The notes below the pieces were generated by a model. That model saw only the letters and a list, made by a program, of their open reading frames with translations, was not told the origin of the DNA and ran no database searches. Of a DNA stretch of 64,000 nucleotides, positions 1-8,467 are shown piece after piece. The DNA lies in the NCBI RefSeq assembly GCF_019924045.1, contig NZ_JAHXBN010000013.1, positions 248,001-312,000 of the forward strand, read 5' to 3'. The number at the start of each line of letters is the position of its first letter. Position 1 is the first letter of the stretch. The stretch comes from Dyadobacter fermentans. GTDB taxonomy: Bacteria > Bacteroidota > Bacteroidia > Cytophagales > Spirosomataceae. The position numbers and the translations under genes were made by a program.

Positions 1-599
1 CCGCGAATTATGAGAAATACCTACGCAACCTGATCGACGCGCGGCCGGTGCTGATTAACTGCCAGACGGGTAAGGATTACTTCAATATCGCGCAAAACCA
101 GCGGCTTTTTGCGCTGGCGGCAAGGCTTTCGGCCGAATCCGGCATTCCTATCATACATGAAACGCACCGAGGTAAGAGCTTCTTCGCCGCCCATATCACA
201 ATGGGTTACCTCCAATCGGATCCCGGCCTCCGCATTGCGCTCGACATTTCACATTGGTGCGCGGTTCACGAATCGCTACTCGCCGACCTTCCCGAAGAGG
301 TCGAGCTCGCCATATCGCGGACCGCTCACATCCACAGCCGTGTGGGGCACCCGGAAGGCCCGCAGGTGAACGATCCGCGCGCACCCGAGTGGGAGGAAGT
401 GCTGAGTGCACACCTGGGCTGGTGGGACCGCGTGGCGGCGCTTCACGCGCAAAATGGTACCACGCTCACCGTCACCACGGAGTTTGGTCCCGCGCCTTAC
501 ATGCCGGCGATGCCCTACACGCAAATGCCGCTCGTTAGCCAATGGGATGTGAACGTACACATGATGCACCTTCTCAAAGATCGCTACGAACGGATTTAG
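1..599 (+). CDS. Sugar phosphate isomerase/epimerase-like protein, 5' truncated
   Basis: The reading frame is already open at base 3 and runs to TAG at 597-599, so the gene starts outside the window; about 199 C-terminal residues are present. The visible part resembles the C-terminal half of the xylose isomerase-like/AP endonuclease 2 TIM barrel: HETHR near the start, then LDISHWCAVHE and a later HIHSRVGHPEGP segment. In this family such His, Asp and Glu residues sit at strand ends and bind a divalent metal. The final TEFGPAPYMP segment also fits a barrel-end Glu. No signal peptide can be judged. The substrate cannot be named; the family includes sugar epimerases and hydroxypyruvate isomerase. 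The GTG at 48 is internal, not a real start. Confidence 0.75.
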   Translation, partial: ANYEKYLRNLIDARPVLINCQTGKDYFNIAQNQRLFALAARLSAESGIPIIHETHRGKSFFAAHITMGYLQSDPGLRIALDISHWCAVHESLLADLPEEVELAISRTAHIHSRVGHPEGPQVNDPRAPEWEEVLSAHLGWWDRVAALHAQNGTTLTVTTEFGPAPYMPAMPYTQMPLVSQWDVNVHMMHLLKDRYERI

Positions 600-768
600 G
601 CCGCAGCGCTAATTATTTTCTAACATTTTAGTTGAAATATATTTTACCGTTAAATAAAATTTTTGTCATTAAAATACTGACAATGAGTTGGTTTTTGCTA
701 CAAGGATGTGAAATGTGATACCTTTGGGAATTTGACAGGGCTTTCGGTTGTTTTACGCAGTCCGGGAT

Positions 769-802
769 TTTGTTCCCGGTAATGAGTTAATTCATAAATT
801 TG
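769..802 (+). promoter_or_regulatory. Candidate Bacteroidota promoter for the orphan receiver gene
   Basis: A TTTG at 769-772 and TAAATTTG at 795-802 match the Bacteroidota consensus (-33 TTTG, -7 TAnnTTTG) with a 22-base spacer, slightly longer than usual. It lies 32 bases before the ATG at 835, in an AT-rich gap of 235 bases holding no other gene. Matched by eye only. Confidence 0.4.
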
Positions 803-834
803 CTTTGTAGTAACCCCCGATCGATCTAATAACT

Positions 835-1188
835 ATGAGCATCCTTTATGTTGACCATGAAATTAATAATCTGAATTCCTTTAAAGCGACGTTCCGGAGA
901 GACGCCCAGATTTACCTGGCCAACTCTACCGAAGAAGCGCTTAAAATCCTCGACGAGCACAAAATCGACGTCATTTTCGCTGATCACCAGATGCCCGAAA
1001 TGACAGGCCTTGAATTTCTTAAACTGGCTTCCAATCAATATCCATCCAGTATGCGTGTGTTGCTCACCGGCAATGCTTATACGGATGAATTTCGCTGGGC
1101 TGCCGGGAAGGGATATTTCCACAGCTACGTCAACAAGCCCTGGGATGAACAGCAGCTGCGGACGCTGATGATATCGCGTTTGTATTAG
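835..1188 (+). CDS. Orphan single-domain response regulator (CheY-like receiver)
   Basis: This 117-residue protein is a stand-alone receiver domain with no output domain. The acidic pocket is at residues 7-9 (D-H-E), the likely phosphoacceptor is D50 in the FADHQMPEMTG strand, T78 is the switch Thr (LLTGNA), and K101-P102 is the conserved Lys-Pro pair. The second pocket acid, usually Asp or Glu at residue 8, is His here, which may weaken Mg2+ binding. The sequence is closest in style to the receivers of RpfG/HD-GYP-type regulators. No kinase lies nearby, so its partner is unknown. It is monocistronic, with a candidate promoter upstream and a strong terminator downstream. Confidence 0.85.
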   Translation: MSILYVDHEINNLNSFKATFRRDAQIYLANSTEEALKILDEHKIDVIFADHQMPEMTGLEFLKLASNQYPSSMRVLLTGNAYTDEFRWAAGKGYFHSYVNKPWDEQQLRTLMISRLY

Positions 1189-1271
1189 GGTAAGATTATT
1201 CAAAATGCCAAGCGGGACGTAGTTTTCCACTAGGTCCGAATGCACAGCGGTCGCTGACCGCACCGGAAGAG

Positions 1272-1302
1272 CGCCGAAGTTACTGGAACTTCGGCGTTTT
1301 TT
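1272..1302 (+). terminator. Rho-independent terminator after the receiver gene
   Basis: CGCCGAAGTT (1272-1281) pairs perfectly with AACTTCGGCG (1287-1296) over a 5-base loop and is followed by six T. It separates the receiver gene from the TldD/PmbA block. Confidence 0.85.
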
Positions 1303-1414
1303 GTTTGGCATAAAAAAATTGCCACACCAATATTTGTTGAGAATATATTGATTACATTGGAGATTCAATATCCGACCATTCTTCATCTTTTGCCGAAAGG
1401 CTAAACCTTAACCA

Positions 1415-3058
1415 ATGAAAAGAAGACACTTCATGCAGATGTCGGGCCTTGGCTTGGGCGCTATGATGCTCTCTGAGGTCCCGGTCGTCGGGAGCCCCGT
1501 GGCCGAGGCGCAACTGCTCGCCCCGTGGCTCGATGCCGCTACCAAGAAAAAACTCGCCGAAACCGCGCTGAATGCCGCCCGCGACAAGGGTGCAACCTAC
1601 ACCGACGTTCGCATCGGGCGCTATTTGCAGCAATACCTTTTCACGCGTGAAAAACAGGTGCAAAACATCGTGAATGCCGAATCTTACGGCATAGGTATCC
1701 GGGTGATTGCCAACGGCACCTGGGGCTTTTCGGCTACGAGCGATGTTACGCCGGATGGTATCGCCAAATGTGCCGCCACAGCCGTGGCGATTGCCAAGGC
1801 GAATTCGAAGTTCCAGAAAGAGCCCGTGGTGCTCGCGGCGCAGAAAGGCGTAGGCGACAAAGCCTGGAAAACGCCGATTACCAAAAATGCTTTTGAAATA
1901 CCGGTGAAGGACAAGATCGACCTGATGATGAATGTCAACGGCGCTGCGATGGATAATGGGGCCAACTTTGTGACTTCGAACCTCTTTTTTATCAACGAAC
2001 AGAAATATTTTGCCTCTACCGACGGTTCTTTCATCGATCAGGATGTCCACAGGATCTGGCCGACGTTTACGGTCACTGTTACGGATAAGGCTTCCGGTAA
2101 ATTCAAAACCCGCGATGCGATCAGCTCTCCAATGGGCATGGGATACGAGTATCTCGACGGCCTGGCCAGCGAGAAAATCGCCGGCCCGAACGGCCTGGTA
2201 GGCTACCGCAACTCATACGATATGGTGGAGGATGCGATTATGGCTGCCAAACAGGCGAAGCAGAAAGTAACCGCCAAGTCGGTGGAGCCGGGGAAATATG
2301 ATCTTGTTTTGGATCCCAACCATTTGGGACTCACCATTCACGAGTCGGTAGGGCACCCGACGGAGCTCGACCGCGTGCTCGGCTATGAGGCCAATTACGC
2401 CGGTACCAGTTTTGCGACACTGGACAAATGGAAGACCAAAAATTTCAACTACGGCAGTAAGCTCGTCAATATCGTGGCCGACAAAACGCAGCCGCATACG
2501 CTGGGCGCGGTGGGATACGACGACGAAGGCGTGCCGTGCAAGGAATGGGATATTATCAAGGACGGTATATTGGTCAACTACCAGGCCATCCGCGATCAGG
2601 TGCAGATTTTGGGTGAAAAAGAGTCGCACGGCTGCTGCTATGCCGACGATTGGAGTTCCGTCCAGTTCCAGCGCATGCCAAACATCAGCCTCAAACCGGG
2701 AACCGAGAAACGCAGTGTGATGGATATGATCAAAGGAGTTGAGAAAGGCATTTATATTATCGGGAGAGGTTCTTATTCGATTGATCAGCAGCGTTATAAC
2801 TTTCAGTTTGGAGGTCAGGTTTTCTATGAAATCAAAAACGGCGAAATTACGGGGATGCTCGACGACGTCGCTTATCAGTCGAATACCCAGGAGTTCTGGA
2901 ACTCGTGCGTGCAACTTTGCGACCAGGACGATTACCGGACATTTGGTTCGTTTTTCGACGGAAAGGGCCAGCCCTCTCAGATCAGTGCCGTTTCGCACGG
3001 CAGTTCGACCACGCGGTTCAACGGGGTGAATGTGATTAATACCGGTAGGAAGATTTAA
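1415..3058 (+). CDS. TldD-family metallopeptidase with Tat-type signal (copy 1)
   Basis: The 547-residue protein belongs to the TldD/PmbA family (peptidase family U62), which cleaves or matures peptides; E. coli TldD-TldE trims the microcin B17 leader and helps degrade CcdA. The TldD zinc motif HExxxH is present as H309-ESVG-H314, and a late NSCVQLC segment offers the cysteines expected near the active site. The N-terminus is K-R-R-H-F-M-Q followed by a hydrophobic stretch, a twin-arginine signal, so this copy is predicted to be exported, unlike cytoplasmic E. coli TldD. It is followed by a PmbA gene, and the same pair repeats at 4611-7732. The ATG start gives the complete RR signal. The copy at 4611 is very similar throughout. 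Confidence 0.9.
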   Translation: MKRRHFMQMSGLGLGAMMLSEVPVVGSPVAEAQLLAPWLDAATKKKLAETALNAARDKGATYTDVRIGRYLQQYLFTREKQVQNIVNAESYGIGIRVIANGTWGFSATSDVTPDGIAKCAATAVAIAKANSKFQKEPVVLAAQKGVGDKAWKTPITKNAFEIPVKDKIDLMMNVNGAAMDNGANFVTSNLFFINEQKYFASTDGSFIDQDVHRIWPTFTVTVTDKASGKFKTRDAISSPMGMGYEYLDGLASEKIAGPNGLVGYRNSYDMVEDAIMAAKQAKQKVTAKSVEPGKYDLVLDPNHLGLTIHESVGHPTELDRVLGYEANYAGTSFATLDKWKTKNFNYGSKLVNIVADKTQPHTLGAVGYDDEGVPCKEWDIIKDGILVNYQAIRDQVQILGEKESHGCCYADDWSSVQFQRMPNISLKPGTEKRSVMDMIKGVEKGIYIIGRGSYSIDQQRYNFQFGGQVFYEIKNGEITGMLDDVAYQSNTQEFWNSCVQLCDQDDYRTFGSFFDGKGQPSQISAVSHGSSTTRFNGVNVINTGRKI

Positions 3059-3065
3059 TGTTAAT

Positions 3066-3147
3066 GATGAATGACCGAATGATTGAATGATCGAATAGTT
3101 TTTCTACACAATATTCAGTCATTCAATCATTCAGTCATTCAAAATTC
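3066..3147. repeat. Inverted simple-word repeat, word GAATGATT (element A)
   Basis: The left arm (3066-3097) is built of imperfect copies of GAATGATT/GAATGACC, and the right arm (3112-3147) of the reverse complement (ATTCAATC, ATTCAGTC). A 14-base spacer separates them. It lies between tldD copy 1 and pmbA copy 1 and could fold into a long RNA hairpin. Confidence 0.75.
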
Positions 3148-3157
3148 GGAAACCAAC

Positions 3158-4474
3158 ATGGCCATATTAACAAAAGAAGAAGCTAAAAAAATCATAGATA
3201 AAGTGCTGGCGTTTTCGAAGGCTGACGAGATCAGCGCTTCGCTTACGGGAAACCGGACAGGTAATATCCGCTATGCGCGCAATTCGGTATCTACGAGCGG
3301 GGAAACCAACGACCTGTCGCTTTCTGTCACGGCGGTTTTTGGTAAAAAATCGGGAACGGCTACGATCAACGAATTCGACGATGCATCGCTAGAAAAGACG
3401 GTGCGCCGGGCCGAGGAAATCGCGAAGCTCGCTCCCGACAATCCTGAATATATGCCGATGCTCGGGGCTCAGCAGTATGTGGATACCAATGCGTTCGTCG
3501 AAAGCACCGCGGGCATTAACCCCGAGTACCGGGCAAAAGCAGCTTTCGGCAGCATTGAGCCTTGTTCCAAAAAGAACCTGACTGCCGCCGGTTATATGCA
3601 AGATAGGAGCGGATTTACGGCATTGGGAAACAACAAGGGCCTTTTTGGCTATAATAAATCGACTTTCGTAGACTTTTCTGTAACCGTCAGAACGGCGGAC
3701 GGCACAGGCTCAGGCTTCGTACAGCGCGATTATAACGACGTTTCCAAGCTGAATACCGGCACCGCCACGGAAATTGCAATGCAAAAAGCATTGGCGTCGG
3801 TGAATGCAAAGGCTTTGGAGCCGGGTAAATACACCGTGATCCTCGAACCTACCGCCGCGCATGACCTCATTCTTAATATGATGCGGAATATGGACGGCCG
3901 CAGCGCGGACGAAGGCCGGAGCTTCCTCGGAAAGAAAGGGGGGCTGACACGTCTGGGCGAGAAGCTTCTGGATGAGCGCGTTACCATTTATTCCGATCCC
4001 ACGAATACCGAAGTACCGGGCTCGCCATTTGCCGCTGATGGCCGTCCGCAGGAGAAAGTAACCTGGTTTGATAAAGGAGTGGTAAAAAACATGTACTACT
4101 CGCGTTTCTGGGCAGACAAAAAGGGCGTTAAGGCAGTTCCATCCCCGGATGGTATTATTTTTCAGGGCGGAAACGATTCGCTTGCCGACCTGATCAAAGG
4201 CACTGAAAAAGGTATTCTCGTCACGCGTTTCTGGTACATTCGCACTGTCGACCCGCAAACGTTGCTTTACACGGGCCTCACGCGCGACGGTACTTTTTAC
4301 ATTGAAAACGGGCAGATCAAATATCCGGTCAAGAATTTCCGCTTCAACGAAAGCCCTGTGATTATGCTCAACAACGTGGAGGCGATCGGTAAGCCGGTGC
4401 GCACCAACGGCAGCCTGATACCACCGCTGAAAATCCGTGATTTTACGTTCACAAGCCTTTCAGACGCGGTTTAG
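3158..4474 (+). CDS. PmbA/TldE-family protein (copy 1)
   Basis: This 438-residue protein is the partner-type member of the TldD/PmbA family. It lacks the HExxxH motif of TldD, as TldE/PmbA proteins do, so it is probably the non-catalytic half of a heterodimer. The conserved C-terminal region is present (LTRDGTFYIENG, then RFNESPVIMLNN). The start at 3158 is preferred: MAILTKEEAKK matches the start of the paralogue at 6395, whereas in-frame upstream codons lie inside repeat element A. No signal peptide is visible, although its TldD neighbour has a Tat signal, so the two are either in different compartments or co-exported. It sits 99 bases after tldD copy 1. Confidence 0.88.
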   Translation: MAILTKEEAKKIIDKVLAFSKADEISASLTGNRTGNIRYARNSVSTSGETNDLSLSVTAVFGKKSGTATINEFDDASLEKTVRRAEEIAKLAPDNPEYMPMLGAQQYVDTNAFVESTAGINPEYRAKAAFGSIEPCSKKNLTAAGYMQDRSGFTALGNNKGLFGYNKSTFVDFSVTVRTADGTGSGFVQRDYNDVSKLNTGTATEIAMQKALASVNAKALEPGKYTVILEPTAAHDLILNMMRNMDGRSADEGRSFLGKKGGLTRLGEKLLDERVTIYSDPTNTEVPGSPFAADGRPQEKVTWFDKGVVKNMYYSRFWADKKGVKAVPSPDGIIFQGGNDSLADLIKGTEKGILVTRFWYIRTVDPQTLLYTGLTRDGTFYIENGQIKYPVKNFRFNESPVIMLNNVEAIGKPVRTNGSLIPPLKIRDFTFTSLSDAV

Positions 4475-4610
4475 CGGCAAGCGTAATCCATTTAAACTGC
4501 TATCCAGCCATCCATAACAGGTGAGTTGAAACAAGTACGGCCATTCATTAACTTATGAATTGCACTTTTTTAACTCACCCAATCAATCCTATTAGCTAAA
4601 CATCTACACT

Positions 4611-6248
4611 TTGAAACGACGAGATTTTATTCAAATGGCCGGGCTCGGAACGGGAGCGTTCATGTTGCCGGGATTTGCAATGGGCCGTACCGTGTCGCCG
4701 GAGGCATTTCTGGTGCCGGGCGACGACGTAGCCGTTAAAAAGCGCCTGGCCGATGCGGCCCTCAATGCGGCCAAATCGAAGGGAGCATCCTATGCCGATG
4801 TGCGCATTGGCCGGTACCTCAACCAATTTGTGACGACGCGCGAAGACAAGGTCGAAAACATCGTCAATACCGAATCCTACGGAGTGGGCGTGCGTGTAAT
4901 CGCCAACGGCTGCTGGGGCTTTGCTGCGGTGGTAGATGCTAAAAGTGAAGCGCAACTGGCGAAGGCCGCGGAAGAAGCGGTCGCTATTGCTAAGGCCAAT
5001 GCAAAGCTCATGAAAGAACCGGTACAGCTCGCCCCCCAGAAAGGCTTTGGCGAAGTGAGCTGGAAAGCGCCTTTCAAAAAGAATGCATTTGAAGTGCCTA
5101 TTAAAGAAAAGGTGGATTTGTTGCTTTCGGTGAACGACGCGGCCATGAAGAACGGGGCCAACTATGTGAATTCCATCCTTTTCCAGGTGAATGAGCAAAA
5201 ATATTTTGCATCTACCGACGGCTCTTATATCGACCAGGACATTCACCGGATATGGCCGCTTTTCAACGTAACGGCCATCGATCCCAAAACCGGAAAGTTT
5301 GAAACACGCCGATCGCTGAGCGCGCCGATGGGCATGGGATATGATTATTTGCAGTCGAACCCGGCCGATAAAGTTACGGGTGTCACGACCCGCTATAACA
5401 AAGGGTACGACATGCTCGAAGATGCTACCGCGGCTGCGAAACAGGCCAAGGAAAAGCTCTCGGCCAAGACCGTTGAAGCGGGTAAATACGACCTCATCCT
5501 TGATCCTTCGCATTTGTGGTTAACGATTCACGAATCTGTTGGGCACCCGTTGGAACTCGACCGGGTACTAGGTTATGAGGCCAACTTTGCCGGAACTTCG
5601 TTCGCTACGCTCGATAAATGGCAGTCCAAAAACTTCCAGTATGGCAGCAAGCAGGTGAACCTCGTGGCCGACAAGCTGCAACCCGGCTCGCTTGGCGCCG
5701 TAGGCTGGGATGATGAAGGGGTTAATACCAAACAGTGGGACCTGGTAAAAGACGGCGTGCTGGTAAACTACCAGGCCATTCGTGACCAGGCCCATATCAT
5801 CGGCGCGAAGGAATCGCACGGCTGCTGCTATGCCGATAGTTGGAGCTCGGTGCAGTTCCAGCGTATGCCGAATGTGTCGCTGGCGGCGGGCAAAACACCA
5901 TTGTCGGTGGAGGAGATGATTAAGGATGTTAAAAAGGGCATTTATATCATTGGTGACGGTTCATTCTCGATCGACCAGCAGCGTTATAACTTCCAGTTCG
6001 GCGGCCAGTTGTATTACGAAATCAAGGATGGCAAGATCGCCGGTATGCTGAAAGATGTGGCTTATCAATCGAATACGCAGGAATTCTGGAACTCGTGCGT
6101 GCAGGTATGCGACGAGCGCGACTACCGCCTGGGCGGTTCGTTTTTCGACGGCAAAGGACAGCCTATGCAGTCCAGTGCTGTGTCACACGGCAGCTCGACA
6201 GCACGCTTTAACGGGGTGAATGTTATCAATACCGCTAGGAAGATATAA
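4611..6248 (+). CDS. TldD-family metallopeptidase with Tat-type signal (copy 2)
   Basis: A 545-residue paralogue of the 1415 gene with the same architecture: twin-arginine N-terminus (K-R-R-D-F-I-Q, then a hydrophobic run ending near MGR), an N-terminal TldD domain, zinc motif H307-ESVG-H312, and the C-terminal NSCVQVCDERDY and GSFFDGKGQP segments. The start is TTG at 4611, directly giving the KRRDF motif; no ATG lies close upstream in frame. Family members act on peptides; the substrate here is unknown. It is paired with the following pmbA copy 2. The 136-base gap from the preceding gene holds no other gene and may carry its own promoter. Confidence 0.9.
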   Translation: MKRRDFIQMAGLGTGAFMLPGFAMGRTVSPEAFLVPGDDVAVKKRLADAALNAAKSKGASYADVRIGRYLNQFVTTREDKVENIVNTESYGVGVRVIANGCWGFAAVVDAKSEAQLAKAAEEAVAIAKANAKLMKEPVQLAPQKGFGEVSWKAPFKKNAFEVPIKEKVDLLLSVNDAAMKNGANYVNSILFQVNEQKYFASTDGSYIDQDIHRIWPLFNVTAIDPKTGKFETRRSLSAPMGMGYDYLQSNPADKVTGVTTRYNKGYDMLEDATAAAKQAKEKLSAKTVEAGKYDLILDPSHLWLTIHESVGHPLELDRVLGYEANFAGTSFATLDKWQSKNFQYGSKQVNLVADKLQPGSLGAVGWDDEGVNTKQWDLVKDGVLVNYQAIRDQAHIIGAKESHGCCYADSWSSVQFQRMPNVSLAAGKTPLSVEEMIKDVKKGIYIIGDGSFSIDQQRYNFQFGGQLYYEIKDGKIAGMLKDVAYQSNTQEFWNSCVQVCDERDYRLGGSFFDGKGQPMQSSAVSHGSSTARFNGVNVINTARKI

Positions 6249-6249
6249 G

Positions 6250-6360
6250 AATGGAGGAAAGGGAGGAAAGGAGGAAAGGAGGAATGGGAGGAATGGGAGG
6301 AAGGAGAAAGTAATGAGTAGAAAAATCCATCTTCCCTTTCCTCCATCCTCCATTCTTCCC
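6250..6360. repeat. Inverted simple-word repeat, word GGAGGAAA (element B)
   Basis: The left arm (6250-6310) is a run of imperfect GGAGGAAA/GGAGGAAT units, and the right arm (6327-6360) is the complementary CTTCCCTTTCCTCC series. It has the same position (tldD-pmbA junction) and architecture as element A but an unrelated word. Confidence 0.75.
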
Positions 6361-6394
6361 AAATAAAAACGACCATAAAAAAAGCATTACGCAA

Positions 6395-7732
6395 ATGGCC
6401 ATCATACTAACTGAATCAGAAGCAAAAGCACTATTACAAAAGGTGCTGAGCTATTCCAAAGCAGATGAATGCGAGGTAAATATCCTGGGTGAAGAGCGGG
6501 GCAACCTGCGCTATGCCCGCAACGAAGTATCGACGAGCGGGTCGCTGATCAACCAGAACTTGCAGGTGCAATCCGCATTCGGGAAGAAGGTAGGCGTTGC
6601 CACGATCGACGAATTCAGCGAGGAATCGATCGAAAAAGTCGTCAGGCGGTCGGAAGAACTGGCCCGGCTGGCGCCCGAAAACCCGGAATATGTAGGCGTG
6701 CTGGAACCGCAAACCTATCTGAAATCCAACGGTTTCTTCGAATCCACGGCCGGAATAAATCCGGGCTATCGCGCCGACGCTGTCGCCAAGAGCCTCGACC
6801 TCACGCGTACTCAGAACATGACAGCGGCCGGTTTCCTGGAAAACCAGAAAGGTTACTCGGCTATGATGAATTCCAAAGGGCTGTTTGCCTACTATCCCAG
6901 CACGAGCGTGAATTTCTCACTCACCGTGCGCACGCCGGACGGCAAAGGCTCCGGCTACGTGGCCAAAGGTTACAGCGATGTGGCCAAACTGGATACAGCA
7001 GCTGCTACGAAGGTTGCTATTCAAAAATCCAAGGGGTCCGTCGATGCCAAAGCATTGGAGCCCGGCAAATACACGGTGATCCTCGAACCGACCGCTGCTG
7101 CCGTACTTTTGGAAAACATATTTTTTAACCTCGATGCCCGAAGTGCCGACGAAGGCCGCTCGTTTCTGAGCAAAGCCGGCGGCAAAAGCAAATTGAACGA
7201 GAAAATCGTCGACGAGCGCGTGCATATTTACTCTGATCCGACGCATCCGGACCTGCCGGCATCCCCCTGGGCAGGAGACGGCCAAGCCGCCAACAAGATC
7301 AACTGGATCGAGAATGGGGTGGTTAAAAACCTGGTGTACTCACGCTATTGGGCACAAAAGAATAATGTGAAACCGGTACCATTCCCTACAAACGTGATCA
7401 TGGCCGGCGGTACGGCAAGTATGGAGGAGTTGATCAAATCCACTCAGCGAGGGATATTGGTTACCAAGCTGTGGTACATCCGCGAGGTGGACCCGCAGAC
7501 GCTCCTGCTCACGGGCCTCACGCGCGACGGTACTTTTTACATCGAAAACGGGGTGATCAAACATCCGATCAAAAACTTCCGTTTTAATGAAAGCCCGGTG
7601 ATTATGCTCAACAACCTCGAAACGCTTGGCAAGCCCGAACGCGTGGTGAGCACCGAAAGCAACAGCAATTACCTGATCCCGCCGATGAAAATCCGGGAAT
7701 TTACATTCTCATCGTTATCTGACGCAGTTTAG
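6395..7732 (+). CDS. PmbA/TldE-family protein (copy 2)
   Basis: A 445-residue paralogue of the 3158 gene with no HExxxH, so it is the TldE/PmbA-type half of a TldD-TldE pair. It shares the N-terminal helix (ESEAKALLQKVLSYSKADE), the EYV...ESTAGINPGY segment and the C-terminal LTRDGTFYIENG/RFNESPVIMLNN blocks. The ATG at 6395 gives the expected short N-terminus without a signal peptide. The stop is followed at once by the TTG start of the DUF4159 gene, indicating co-transcription. Copies 1 and 2 of tldD-pmbA probably arose by duplication of a two-gene unit. Confidence 0.88.
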   Translation: MAIILTESEAKALLQKVLSYSKADECEVNILGEERGNLRYARNEVSTSGSLINQNLQVQSAFGKKVGVATIDEFSEESIEKVVRRSEELARLAPENPEYVGVLEPQTYLKSNGFFESTAGINPGYRADAVAKSLDLTRTQNMTAAGFLENQKGYSAMMNSKGLFAYYPSTSVNFSLTVRTPDGKGSGYVAKGYSDVAKLDTAAATKVAIQKSKGSVDAKALEPGKYTVILEPTAAAVLLENIFFNLDARSADEGRSFLSKAGGKSKLNEKIVDERVHIYSDPTHPDLPASPWAGDGQAANKINWIENGVVKNLVYSRYWAQKNNVKPVPFPTNVIMAGGTASMEELIKSTQRGILVTKLWYIREVDPQTLLLTGLTRDGTFYIENGVIKHPIKNFRFNESPVIMLNNLETLGKPERVVSTESNSNYLIPPMKIREFTFSSLSDAV

Positions 7733-7734
7733 TA

Positions 7735-8352
7735 TTGAAACCTTTTTTCTTCACCAGAATCCAATACACTTCCGGTAACTGGGATACCGACCAGCGAATG
7801 CCGTCCAATCTACTGCATTCGCTGGTTGAGTACACCACCATACCGGTGGACGAGAAGGAAAAAGTAGTGCAATTGAGCAGTAACGAAATATTCAAAAGCC
7901 CATTCTGTTACCTGAGCGGACACAAACTGGTGGAATTCTCAGCCCAGGAACGCGACCATTTCAAACGGTATGTGCAGAATGGCGGCTTCGTGTTCGTCGA
8001 TGACTGTAACCACGACATCGACGGACTTTTTGCCAAATCGTTCGAGCAGGAAATGGCCCGAACGTTTGGCCCGAAAGCTTTGCAGAAAATCCCGAACAAT
8101 CATCCTATCTACCATAGTTTTTTCAAATTCAACGACGGCCCGCCGACCACCTCCTTCGAGCTGAACGGCTGGGGTGACGACCTTGTGCACGATTATCTCA
8201 AAGCCATCACCATCAACGGCAAAATCGGTGTCCTGTACAGCAACAAGGATTACGGTTGCGAATGGGACTACGATTTCCGTAACAAACGGTTCCTGGCGGT
8301 TGATAATACGCGTTTTGGGGTGAATATCGTCGTGTATGCTTTGACAGGGTAG
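7735..8352 (+). CDS. DUF4159 domain protein
   Basis: A 205-residue protein matching the DUF4159 family: N-terminal FFFTRIQYTSGNWDTD, then F-C-Y-L-S-G-H-K, the GGFVFVDDCNH segment and a C-terminal FGVNIVVYALTG. The fold resembles glutamine-amidotransferase-like ThuA/DUF4159 domains, but no catalytic triad can be assigned. There is no signal peptide here, whereas many DUF4159 proteins are exported. The start is TTG, two bases after the pmbA copy 2 stop. DUF4159 genes are often found next to MoxR/DUF58/BatA genes, which is the case here. The function is unknown. Confidence 0.8.
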   Translation: MKPFFFTRIQYTSGNWDTDQRMPSNLLHSLVEYTTIPVDEKEKVVQLSSNEIFKSPFCYLSGHKLVEFSAQERDHFKRYVQNGGFVFVDDCNHDIDGLFAKSFEQEMARTFGPKALQKIPNNHPIYHSFFKFNDGPPTTSFELNGWGDDLVHDYLKAITINGKIGVLYSNKDYGCEWDYDFRNKRFLAVDNTRFGVNIVVYALTG

Positions 8353-8374
8353 TGGGGCGCCTGCGGCGCGACGG

Positions 8375-8467
8375 CCGACCATGGACCGCCGACCATGGAT
8401 TGCGATAATTCGGCAACACAGATTACTAAAACAAAATAATGGTCCATGGTCTATTGTCTATGGTCCA
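8375..8467. repeat. Inverted simple-word repeat, word CCATGGTC (element C)
   Basis: Left arm units GACCATGGACC and GACCATGGATTG (8375-8404) face right arm units GGTCCATGGTC and CTATGGTCC (8438-8467). The right arm contains both ATG candidates for the moxR gene. Confidence 0.7.

Noticed and set aside
3083..3157. Longer start for pmbA copy 1 with 25 extra residues
   Set aside because: The added residues are translated from inverted repeat A and are absent from the paralogue.
4596..5513. 305-codon antisense ORF opposite tldD copy 2
   Set aside because: Shadow of a strongly supported gene; a similar shadow occurs opposite copy 1 (2213-2998).
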